Shown here one piece after another: positions 43,218 through 53,157 of a stretch of DNA of 64,000 nt. The notes under the pieces are model-generated. The model worked only from the letters and a program-made list of their open reading frames with translations, was not told the origin of the DNA and made no database searches. A program made the position numbers and the translations under genes. Within the stretch, counting starts at the first letter, position 1; the number at the start of each line of letters is the position of its first letter. Where the stretch lies: positions 992,001 to 1,056,000 of the forward strand of contig JANATG010000016.1 of the NCBI GenBank assembly GCA_029449235.1, written 5' to 3'. This stretch comes from Linnemannia schmuckeri (taxonomy: Eukaryota > Mortierellomycota > Mortierellomycetes > Mortierellales > Mortierellaceae).

Positions 43218-45002
43218 ATGCCATCCCTCACCTCCCTCCCGCAGGAGATCATTGACCTCATCCTTTCCCTCGTCAACCCAAAGGACTATACATCTTGCGT
43301 CAGTGTCTCTCATGCGTGGTACACCCTCTTCACTCCCCTTCTCTGGCGAGACATCCGTGTCGTCGAAGAAACCATAAACGAACGCTTCAAGACCAGAGAA
43401 GCCCGCCGTGCTCTCGCTCGCAACGCTCTTCACTTTCGTACCGTCGAAACCACAGACCCAGCATTCATCTACTGCCTCGGCAGTTTCACGCCACCCTGCG
43501 TCAATCTCCAGTCGCTAACCATCCGCCTCAAGGATCATCCAGTCTCCACTGTCAACGAGCTCGTCGTTGGAGACAAGCTTGTCCTTCGACCCCCCATGTT
43601 CACCGACGACGACACCAAAGAGACGATTGATATCCCTCGCTGTGCCGATGATGTGATTCGACTCTTGATTTTCAACTCGGACCTGCAATACCTGAGCTTG
43701 GATGTGGGCTGTTTCCGTTACAAAGATGGAAGGGAGGGTTTTCCGGATCTCGTTGTGGCCATGCCTACCGCCAAACTCGAGAAACTCGAGCTTTCGTTCC
43801 TCCAGTCAATCCCTTACGATGATGAAATTAACAATGCCAATGACAAGGATCTCGATTTCCAGAAGGTGAAGCAATATTACCTGGCCAAGCACGACCCTTT
43901 TTTCGCCTTAAAGGAGGTCGTCATTACCGGAGGAAGCCAGAATTTTATAGACCCCAACCGTCTGTTTTTCCTGATCCGGTGCCCCAATATGGAGACGCTT
44001 CGACTTCACCGGCTGGATGACAAGGCCCTCCAGACCATACCTGTGTTCGTCCACTTTGCATGCCACAAGCTGGTCAACCTCGAATGGCGGAAGAGCGTCT
44101 TTGATTCGGAAGATTTCATTGTAGGTCTGATACGATTAACCAAGCAAGGGTGGAAAGAGCTGCGATTGCCGGACATGCCTCAGTTTGGCGTCTCTGCGCT
44201 TGAAGCGGTGATGGAGAACGTCGAGACGTTGGAGGTGTTTCGATTTGAGAGTTCAGAGGAACTTCAGCAGAATGCCTTTGTGGATCTGTTGTGCTCCGCC
44301 AGGAAACTGAGACGTTTGGAGGGGATCGTGGATCGACAGCGGAAACGGTTCACCTCGGAGGTGATGGTGCATGCGCAGGCAGCCTACTTAGAACATGTCG
44401 AAGGCGGCTTGAATCGATCCTGGGTCCTGGGTCCATCGATGGAGCATCTTCAGCTTCGGATCGAGGGCGTCCCGCGGCCAGATGTATTGTACCGACAGAA
44501 CGGAGGTGAACTCATGTTTCAGCAGACAGGACTAGATCCGGCTCTGAGGTTCGATGTCCAACAGTGGATCTACACCCAACTTGGCAGGATGACAGGGCTC
44601 CAAGAGCTTATTCTTGGACTGCAAGACCTCAGTTTAAAGACGATGAAATTTTGTGAGGTGGATTCGTCAATGAGTTTGGCTGAGATGGAGGAGGCAACGA
44701 TGAGGAAGCACGTGGATGCGTTCAATTACTTGTCGCTGGAGTTTTCGTTGGAGAGCGGGTTGGATCTACTGGCAGGGATGAAGGAGCTGAGAGTGCTGGA
44801 TGTGAGGAAGACGGCGCATTATATTGGAGTTGCAGAGCTGGAGTGGATGTATAGGAACTGGCCCAAGCTAGAGAGCATTAAGGGCTTGGAGTCGGATCGG
44901 AGGTGGTCTGTGAACCATGCGGAGGGACCAGCTGCTAAGGCTGCTGTTGAAGAATGGATGGCTGCTCACCCACATGGTATTGGGTCTTCTTACTACTCAT
45001 AA
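43218..45002 (+). CDS. F-box/LRR protein, array copy 7 (intact)
   Basis: 594 residues in one exon, starting MPSLTSLPQEIIDLILSLVN. The F-box (about 4-45) includes SCVSVSHAWYTLFTPLLWRD. Subfamily B marker FKTREARRALARN precedes the LRR part. Landmarks: LEKLELSFLQSIPYDDEI, FALKEVVITGGSQNFIDPNR, WKELRLPDMPQFGVSALEAV, FVDLLCSARKLRRLEG, WVLGPSMEHLQLRIEGVPRP, YTQLGRMTGLQELILGL, TAHYIGVAELEWMYRNWPKL and the C-terminal AAHPHGIGSSYYS. A predicted SCF substrate receptor; substrate unknown. The longer upstream frame is only the CT-rich leader, so the ATG at 43218 was chosen by alignment with paralogues. Confidence 0.88.
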   Translation: MPSLTSLPQEIIDLILSLVNPKDYTSCVSVSHAWYTLFTPLLWRDIRVVEETINERFKTREARRALARNALHFRTVETTDPAFIYCLGSFTPPCVNLQSLTIRLKDHPVSTVNELVVGDKLVLRPPMFTDDDTKETIDIPRCADDVIRLLIFNSDLQYLSLDVGCFRYKDGREGFPDLVVAMPTAKLEKLELSFLQSIPYDDEINNANDKDLDFQKVKQYYLAKHDPFFALKEVVITGGSQNFIDPNRLFFLIRCPNMETLRLHRLDDKALQTIPVFVHFACHKLVNLEWRKSVFDSEDFIVGLIRLTKQGWKELRLPDMPQFGVSALEAVMENVETLEVFRFESSEELQQNAFVDLLCSARKLRRLEGIVDRQRKRFTSEVMVHAQAAYLEHVEGGLNRSWVLGPSMEHLQLRIEGVPRPDVLYRQNGGELMFQQTGLDPALRFDVQQWIYTQLGRMTGLQELILGLQDLSLKTMKFCEVDSSMSLAEMEEATMRKHVDAFNYLSLEFSLESGLDLLAGMKELRVLDVRKTAHYIGVAELEWMYRNWPKLESIKGLESDRRWSVNHAEGPAAKAAVEEWMAAHPHGIGSSYYS

Positions 45003-45191
45003 AGCAAAGATATGTCAATGGTGAAATAAATCGAACGTGCATTTTCTGCTTTTTAAATTATTTTCCCTACACGCGGAGAATGAATGTAGCTTTAAGCCAA
45101 AAGTTATATGCTCATTATTTTGGCTCTTAGCATCCATTCACCTTTCTCGTTCTCTGTCGCTTAGTACCCCTGCACTTTTTCTCGTTCAGAA

Positions 45192-46941
45192 ATGGCAAGC
45201 TTCTCATCGCTGCCTCGGGAGATCATCGAACTCATCATTCCCCACATCTCCCAGAGGGACTATGCATCCTGCGTCAGAGTCAGCCAGGAATGGTCCGCAC
45301 TCTTCACACCTTCCCTCTGGCAAGTCTTGCGTCTTGTCGTCGACAGAACTATGCTCAGCTGCTTTGGCGACAAGGAGGCCTATGGTGCCCTCGTGCGCAA
45401 CAGCTCTTTCATCCGCACCGTCGAATCCATAGACCCGCGGTTATGTATTTTCTTATCTCCTGTCACCAAACCATCACCGACCTCCGATCCCTGACTCTCC
45501 GCCTTGAGGACCGTCTCTCCGCCATCTGCGTCACCAATGAGGGAGAGACCATAGTGGCCCCTAGATGCATAGAAATACATCCGTGATCCTGAAATGTAAC
45601 CCCGGTCTGCGATTTTTGAGTCTGGACGAAGGCTGTTATCAATATTTGAACGGGATGGATGGTTTCTTGGATATTATTGAGCTCTTTCCTACTACTCTCG
45701 AGAAACTAGAGCTCTCTTTTGTCACGCCATCCGCACGCCTCCCGTTCTGTAACAAGCAAAATATTGGCGAGGACGATCCAGTCTTTTTTCCAGAGCTTGT
45801 TAGCTACTTCCGAGCTCAGGAACCGCTCGTTGCCTTGAAGGAAATTTCGATTATCTGCAGCCTGTACTCCACACACTTCAACCGAATGGCCTTCTTGCTT
45901 CGGTGCCCCAATATCGAAACCATTCGAGTCCGTCATCTAGACCGCTTGGCTGCGAAGTCATTACTTTTGTTTCTCAAGTTTGCGTGCCCCAAGGTGACCT
46001 CTCTAGAATGGACCAATGATCACAGGGGTGTGGCAGGACAAGCTAGGGAGGAGCAGATCGTTGAACTGATACGAGCCACGACGTTGGGTTGGAGGACCTT
46101 GCGACTGCCGGACATGGTTTATTTCGGTTCTCGGGCTTTGGCAGCGGTGCTGGAGAATATCGAGACGCTAGAGGTGCTCCGGATCGATAGCGCACAGGAT
46201 CTTACTCGGAAGGAGATCTTAGATCTGTTGTGCTCTGCCAAGAAGTTACGGCGGCTGGAGAGCATTGCTGACGGAAAGAGGACAGAGAGCACTTACGAAC
46301 TCGGGGTGAATGCCTATGACGCCTACTTGGAACATTTCGAGGGAGCAAGGGATCGATCTTGGGTACTAGGTCCATCGATGGAGTATCTCCAACTTCACAT
46401 TGAGCATGTCCCGCGACCGGACGTGTTACACCGACTGAGTAGACAAGATCTCCTTATGGAACAGGAAGAGTCGCATCTACCTCTGAGATTCAGTGTCCAA
46501 CGATGGATCTACACTCAGTTGAGCAGGATGACCGGTCTTCAAGAACTCGTCATGGGCATTGCTGAATTTAGTGCAGAGACTCTCGCCGAATACAATGTAG
46601 AGTCGTCGATGGACTATGCTGCATTGGAGGAGGCGACTGTAGAAAATCATGGCTATATGTTCAACTACTTTTCTCTGGAGTGTTCGCTGGAGAGTGGATT
46701 AGAACTGTTGGCAGGCTTAAAAGAACTGAGGTTGCTGGATGTCCGGATGACTGCTCACAATATCGGAGTTGACGAGCTGGAGTGGATGCACAAGAACTGG
46801 CCCAAAATGGAGACGATCAGGGGTCTGAAGTCGCCGCGAGGATGGTCTGCTCAGTCCGCGGATGCGCCTGCATTCAGCGCTGCTATTGATGCCTGGATGG
46901 CTGCTCACCCTCATGGCATTGGGTCTTCTTTTTATTCCTAG
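45192..46941 (+). pseudogene. F-box/LRR pseudogene, array copy 8 (two frameshifts)
   Basis: The F-box (FSSLPREIIELIIPHISQRD, then YASCVRVSQEWSALFTPSLW) is intact. Frame changes occur near 45430-45480 (into ITDLRSLTLRLEDRLSAICV) and again near 45560-45590 (into GLRFLSLDEGCYQYLNGMDG). The last 458 codons are open and full of landmarks (WRTLRLPDMVYFGSRALAAV, ILDLLCSAKKLRRLES, LGPSMEYLQLHIEHVPRPDV, MTAHNIGVDELEWMHKNWPK) to AHPHGIGSSFYS. Both lesions lie within 150 bp of each other, so a single complex event or sequence error is possible. Subfamily B. Confidence 0.86.
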
Positions 46942-47119
46942 GATAATGGAACTGAATCAAAAAAAACTAAATAATAATAATAATAATAATAAAAAGAATT
47001 AATTGACCGTGGGAATGCGAAATGTGATATTTGCCAGGGGCAACATGCCCAGTCGCTTTTTTTTCACAATTTTTTTTTTTTTTTTTTGCATTCATCCAGT
47101 CTTTATTCCACGTCCACCG

Positions 47120-48939
47120 ATGGCAACAATAACCACAACCTTCTCCTCCCTCCCACCAGAGGTCATCACCGTCGTCGGTATTTTCTTGGATCAATCAACC
47201 CTAGCACAATGTCTCCTCGTCTGTCGGGCATGGACATCATTCTTCACACCCTCCTTTTGGAGGACCATTCGGATGCCATTCCAGCTGATTAACGACCGGC
47301 TCACAACACCCGAGTCCTTGGCCGCCCTTGCTCGCAACAAACACCATATACGTGTCATCGAGACATGCGATCCAGAGTTGTTACACTTTCTCGCATCTGA
47401 ACATTACTCGATAGATCAGGAACAACAGCAGTTTGGATGTCTGCAATCGTTATGCTTTCGGCCTTCATTCCACGATCCGCGTGGGTCAGGATCCTCCAGG
47501 CTCTTTTCCAGTACGAGGAACGATGCCAATGTCATGGCCCTGAAACCCTTCTTGCTCTGGACTGCAACTCATCTACGGTCGCTGACTCTTGGCGAGGGCT
47601 GTTTCAGGGATAGGGAGGGGAAGGGTGCTTTCCTGGGAATGACGTCGGTGTTCCCAGCAAGCCTGGAGAAACTACATCTTGCCTTCCACTATTCACCAAA
47701 ACCCATCGAGGAATACAACAGCGACTGTGCGGACTTTATGCAACTCCTCTCAGATTACGAGGCTGGCATTAGACACCGTTTTATGGACCTCGTATTGTTG
47801 AGCGCCCTAAAGGAAGTGACTATTTCTGCCAACAATGGTCATGTCGATGTCCTTCAGCTGGTGTTCTTTTGCCGCTGCCCTGTTCTGGAGACGCTTCGAC
47901 TGGAGAACGTGGATGGTTGGTCGATACGTCTAATGCAAAAGACCTTTCTGAGTTTTTGCCCTCTTTTGACCCATCTGGAATGGACTGGACTAAAGGGCAC
48001 TGCGGACGAGTGGATTTCGATGTTGTTACGGTCCAGCAAAACAGGGTGGAAGGTGTTGAAATTGCCATGCATGTACTACTTTCGACATTTGTCCTTGCAG
48101 CCCTGATGGAGAGCGCCGCAACCCTTGAAGAATTGGTTGTCGAACATTGGGGAATGGTGGAGGAAAGTTCCTTTTTGGACCTGTTGTGCTCTGCAACGAG
48201 CTTGAAACGACTGGCAGGATTTCCCGATGGTGAGGACGAATATGATGCAGGCAAGTTGATAATCCACGCATACAACGCCTTTATGGAGCATAGTGAGGGC
48301 AAGAGAGACCGGACTTGGGCATTGGGATCATCGATGGAGTACTTGCATATGCAGATCGACAATGTGCCTCGACCGGATGTCCTCTGTCGCCTAAACGGAG
48401 CCTCGCTGCATATCGAACCAGACGGGGATCTTGATGACATTCGGCGGTACGATGTTCAGAGATGGATTTACGAGCAACTGGGGCGCATGACGAGGTTACA
48501 AGAGCTTGCCCTGGGTGTTCTTAAACAGGATCCAACGTACTTGGATGAATGCGGTGTAGATCCCGAGGCCGATGAACTGGAGCTTGAGGAGGAGCTGGCG
48601 GAATACTATGTGACCTTTCAGTATTTCTGTCTTGAGATTTCGATGGCGAGTGGGTTGGAGGTGTTGTGTGGGATGAAGGAGCTGAAGGTGCTGGATGTGC
48701 GATCGACGGCACATAGGATTGGCGTTGCGGAACTGGAATGGATGCATGTCAACTGGCCCAAGCTGAAAGAGGTGAAGGGATTGTACTCGTGTCGTGGGTG
48801 GACTGGTGACGAAGTGGGCAACTTGGCGTGGAAGGCTGGAGTGGATGAGTGGATGGCAGCGCATCCTGATGGTATTGGATCGTCATTTTCTTCGAAAGGC
48901 AATGGAGTATCACCGATATTCACACCAAGTACCAAATAA
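47120..48939 (+). pseudogene. F-box/LRR gene, array copy 9, single frameshift
   Basis: The F-box is FSSLPPEVITVVGIFLDQST then LAQCLLVCRAWTSFFTPSFW. The LRR frame is open to about 48100, where a one-base shift separates VLKLPCMYYFRHLS from LAALMESAATLEELVVEHWG. The new frame runs to AHPDGIGSSFSSKG and the stop at 48939. Subfamily C, partner of copy 6. A single indel suggests very recent loss or an assembly error. Its 3' 200 bp are shared almost exactly with copy 6. Confidence 0.86.
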
Positions 48940-49136
48940 GTGATAAAAACCGATTGACCTTCTTGGTATGTGTATGTTTTGGTGAGTTATTTGTCGTTAA
49001 TCATTCGCCTCTCAGAAGAACTCTTAGAACGATCATTGTCATCGCAGGACTGCCACTTTTCATTTTTGTGTCAAGGAGACAAGATGCTTACTTTTCACAT
49101 CCGCTTCGTTACCACTCCTTCTCTCTCGTTGCCTCT

Positions 49137-50921
49137 ATGCCGGAAACTACCCTATCCTCACTCCCGCCAGAGATCACTGAACTCATCGCTGCCCATTTGG
49201 ACACTCGCGAGCTTTCGCAATGCATTCGTGTCTGCCATGCCTGGCATTCCGCCTTTGAATCATTCCTCTGGCGTTCAGTCAAGATCTACTCACGGTTCCA
49301 ATTCGACAGCTCTCCTTCTTATTTGGAATCACTCCTCCGCAACCGACGACACATCCGCCACTTGACGACGTACAACATGACACTTGTCCACCATCTTGCC
49401 TTCTGCCAATCTGAATTCGACCACCTTCAATCCTTGGACTTGCATCTATTTGACGACGACGCGATGCCTTCCTTCTCTACTCCGGGATTATTGGAACCGC
49501 CTCTAATCCTTGGGAATGTGAATGCGATAATGAGGATTTTAACGGGATGCCCCAACTTGCTGACCTTGAGCCTTGGAGGATGGGATTGTATCAAGCATGC
49601 GGACAAGACCGACGCCTTCCAGGAGATTATATTCACTTGCCCTACAGGTTCGCTCAAGTCGCTCACGGTTACCCTGGCGATGGACGATGGCTACTGTTGT
49701 AAAGATTCAGCTTGGTCGCCAACATTTAAACGTGACCAGGATGAGGACTATCAATCAACCATTGAGCAACAAAAGAATTTCCTGCCTTTTATCGCCCTGC
49801 AGGAGGTATGCATGAAAGGATCCGCATATCACAACAATCCGTCCAAGTTGGCCATCTTGGCTCGATGCCCAAACCTGGTGAAACTTGAGCTTCAATCACT
49901 GGACGAGTGTGTATTGAGACTCTTGCCGGACACACTTCAAGCGTTCTGCCCCAGCGTGGTCGATTTGGTTTGGACCAGTGATGATGACCACAAGGATGAG
50001 CACACAGCGGCAGTGTTGAGGTCCAGTCGGCTTGGATGGAGAGTTTTGACAGCGCCCTGCCATGACAGCTTTGGTCCCTTCTCCTATGACGCCGTGATGA
50101 AGAGTGCCGAGACGTTGGAGCAGCTTAACATGGTCACATGGGGAGATGGTAGTAGTGAGGCTCGTCGAGGATTTTTTCTGGATCTCTTCTGCATTGCTAG
50201 GAATCTTCAACGGCTGAATGGACATGAGAACGCGCAGCGTAGCATTCATAGGACTGCGGTCGAGGTACATGTTATGAATGCATTCATGCAGCATACTGAG
50301 GGTGGAAGGGATCGGACATGGGCGCTGGGACCTTCGATGAAATACTTGGAGATGCAAGTCGTAGGCGTTCCTCGGCCGGATGTGATCTGTCGCGACAATG
50401 GAACACCTTTGAAGCCATGGATGGTTGATGAGCTTGACGACAGTCGCCGGTATGAAGTCCAAAGGTGGTTCTATGAGCAACTAGGAAGGATGACGGGCCT
50501 TGATGAGCTAGTTCTAGGAATGGTTGATATTTCTCTCGAGGATGTGGGAGACTATATGCCCGAGACGGACGTTGATGATGAGGGAGTTTTTCTTACAGAA
50601 TTGGAGGATGGAATGGAGGAAGATGGCTGGCTGAACAGGTTGATCAACTACCAGAGTTTAGAGTTTTCGATGGAGAGCGGGCTAAAGCTGCTAGAAGGGT
50701 TGAAGGAGTTAAGGGTGTTGCATATCAAGTCGACTGCTCATAGGATTGGTGTTGCGGAACTAGAGTGGATGCATGTCAACTGGCCAAAGTTGAAAGAGAT
50801 CAAAGGTTTGATCACCGCGAGGAGATGGGCAGGGGATGCTGAGGATGGTTTGGCAATTAAGACTGCAGTGGAGGAGTGGATGGCTGCTCACCCTCGCGGT
50901 ATTGGGTCTTCTTATTATTAG
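49137..50921 (+). CDS. F-box/LRR protein, array copy 10 (intact)
   Basis: 594 residues in one exon. The start MPETTLSSLPPEITELIAAH aligns with copies 11 and 12; a longer in-frame upstream extension is leader sequence. The F-box (about 5-45) includes LSQCIRVCHAWHSAFESFLW. Subfamily D markers: GGWDCIKHADKTDAFQEIIF, LQAFCPSVVDLVWTSDDDHK, CRDNGTPLKPWMVDELDDSR. C-terminal landmarks STAHRIGVAELEWMHVNWPK and AAHPRGIGSSYY are present. Tryptophans that became stop codons in copies 3, 5 and 6 are intact here. A predicted SCF substrate receptor. Confidence 0.88.
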   Translation: MPETTLSSLPPEITELIAAHLDTRELSQCIRVCHAWHSAFESFLWRSVKIYSRFQFDSSPSYLESLLRNRRHIRHLTTYNMTLVHHLAFCQSEFDHLQSLDLHLFDDDAMPSFSTPGLLEPPLILGNVNAIMRILTGCPNLLTLSLGGWDCIKHADKTDAFQEIIFTCPTGSLKSLTVTLAMDDGYCCKDSAWSPTFKRDQDEDYQSTIEQQKNFLPFIALQEVCMKGSAYHNNPSKLAILARCPNLVKLELQSLDECVLRLLPDTLQAFCPSVVDLVWTSDDDHKDEHTAAVLRSSRLGWRVLTAPCHDSFGPFSYDAVMKSAETLEQLNMVTWGDGSSEARRGFFLDLFCIARNLQRLNGHENAQRSIHRTAVEVHVMNAFMQHTEGGRDRTWALGPSMKYLEMQVVGVPRPDVICRDNGTPLKPWMVDELDDSRRYEVQRWFYEQLGRMTGLDELVLGMVDISLEDVGDYMPETDVDDEGVFLTELEDGMEEDGWLNRLINYQSLEFSMESGLKLLEGLKELRVLHIKSTAHRIGVAELEWMHVNWPKLKEIKGLITARRWAGDAEDGLAIKTAVEEWMAAHPRGIGSSYY

Positions 50922-51218
50922 CTTGTAGCATGATAATAAGAATATTTTTCTTCTCCTGTTGGTCTCTAGTCAGTGTGTCGCGTTCGCCTATATTCTTTGT
51001 TTATACCCAAGGAAGTAGTTAATTTTACCATCAGTGGGCAATCCAAACGAACAAAAACAAGGGCTCCACTTGCACTTTTGTACTTACCATGTCTTTTACA
51101 CACCCCTTTTTCACCCTTGAACATTTTCTTCACATCTCCCTCTCTTCTTGTCTTGAGAAAGCTCGTTCTTCCCCGTCCTTGCCCAGAGTCTCGACATCGC
51201 CCTCCTCTACCGCCCCCT

Positions 51219-52990
51219 ATGTCACAAACCACTCTCTCGTCACTCCCGCCAGAGATCATCCAGCTCATCGCTGCCCATCTGAAACAATTCGCTCTTACCC
51301 AATGCAGTCGCGTCTGTCATGCCTGGCATTGTGCTTTCGCATCATCCCTCTGGCGAACAGTCGACCTCACAGGCACCAGCAAAAAACTCCGCTGCGGTCG
51401 TTGATGGCCTCAACCGCAACTCACGCCACGTCCGCCATTTGAAAACCTCCGACCTAGAACTTGTCCGCTCTCTTGCCCTTCACCAACCTCTGCTCGGCCA
51501 TCTTCAATCATTGAGCGTGGAACTCAACGGCAAGGCGCACTACTTATTTGGCTTAATGCCACCAAGGCCAGATCCAATACGTAAGAGCGCTCACGAGCTA
51601 CCGCAGCTCTTGTCTGGTTGCGTTAACTTGAAGGAATTGGATATGGGAGGTCGCAGTTGTTTCTACCATGCCGACGGGACTGATGCCTTCCAGGAGATCA
51701 TGGCATCCTGCCCTACGGCTTTTCTCAAGAGACTTAAGATTGGGTTTGAGGGTGAATATTTCCGCGGTTCTGATAGCCAATTGTCTCCGGAACAAAGGGA
51801 AGCTGACAAGCAGGAGGAGTATCGACGAGCTGTTGATTAACAGCGAGATCTTTTGCCGCTTTTGGCTGTGCAGGAGTTGGTTGCCGTGGCTTTCAGTCCT
51901 CATTTTCATCCGTCTCGGTTGGCCTTCTTGGCTCAATGTTCCAACCTGAGAAGAATTGAATTTGACATGTCACACGACTGTTTAGTGAAATACTTGTCTG
52001 ACGCCCTTCAGGAATTCTGCCCAAACCTGGTCGAATTGTTCTGGGATCTTATTTACGATTACACCGATGAGCAGATAGCGACAATGTCGGCAGGGATGGA
52101 AGGTACTGACTCTACTCTGCAGACTCAACTTTGGGCCGCTGGCCTTTGATGCCCTGGCAAAGAGCTTCGCAACTTTGGAGGAGTTGCATGTAGTCAAATG
52201 GGGAGACAACCATACCGGAGTTCGACAGGACTGGTTCTTGGATCTAGTTTGCTCTGCTAGGAACCTTCGGCGATTAAGCGGACAGGATGATGGAGAGCGA
52301 TACCTTCATGACTCCGAAGTGGAGGTGCCTGCGTATGATGCATTTATGGGATATATTGGGGATGGACGAGCCCGGACCTGGGCATTGGATTCTTCGATGA
52401 GGCACTTGCAGATGCAGATTTTAGGCGTCCCTCGACCGGATGTTCTATACCGCGACGATGGGACACCTATGAGGTCATGGATGATTCAGGCAAGGTTGGA
52501 TGGCAGTCGTCGCTATGTTGTTCAGAAGTGGATTTATGAGCAGCTGGGTAGGATGATTGGTCTCGAGGAACTCATCTTAGGGAAGATTGATGTTTTTCGA
52601 GGAGATGATGTGGGGTTTTTAGGGATAGACGAGGATATTGACTTGCAATGGGTATCTCGAACAGAGTTGGAGAATACGCTTGAGTACGCGGATGAGTTAT
52701 GCGGGTTGATTAACTATCAGAGCCTTGAGTTCTCCTTGGAGAGTGGGTTGGAGTTGTTGGCGGGGATGAAGGAGATGAGGATGCTGGACGTCAAGACGAC
52801 TGCTCATAGGATTGGTGTTGCGGAGCTGGAGTGGATGCATGTCCACTGGCCCAAGCTGAAGGAGATCAAGGGTCTTGTCAACGAGAGGAAATGGGCTGGT
52901 GAAGTCGAGGAGGGAGTTAAGGTTAAGCAGGATGTTGAGGCCTGGATAACTGCTCATCCTGATGGCATTGGGTCTTCGCTTTATTTATGA
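51219..52990 (+). pseudogene. F-box/LRR pseudogene, array copy 11 (frameshifts, nonsense, small deletion)
   Basis: The F-box (LSSLPPEIIQLIAAHLKQFA, then LTQCSRVCHAWHCAFASSLW) is followed by a frameshift near 51360-51420. The next frame (CVNLKELDMGGRSCFYHADG) ends at a TAA (51838-51840) where copy 12 has CAA (Gln). The frame continues with LQEFCPNLVELFWDLIYDYT. Near 52085 about a dozen bases present in copy 12 are missing, shifting frame again. The final 270 codons are open (FLDLVCSARNLRRLSG, CxDDGTPMRSWMIQ type box) to AHPDGIGSSLYL. Subfamily D. Confidence 0.88.
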
Positions 52991-53157
52991 GCCAGCAACG
53001 CGTAGGACTCACCCTTCGTATCTGATGGACAGTGATAAATATGCATCGATTTTTTACCCACGTTCCAGGCACAATCCAATGGCCCGTGATACAAACTCTC
53101 TCTATTTCTCTTTTTTCTGATCTCGTTAACACCCTTCACCCTTCCTCGTCTCCTCAC

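Noticed and set aside
48954..49136. In-frame N-terminal extensions upstream of several F-box genes (also 42999-43217, 53032-53157, 55050-55208)
   Set aside because: The extensions are Ser/Phe/Leu-rich translations of CT-rich leaders and do not align between copies; the ATG just before the SLPxE motif aligns in all.
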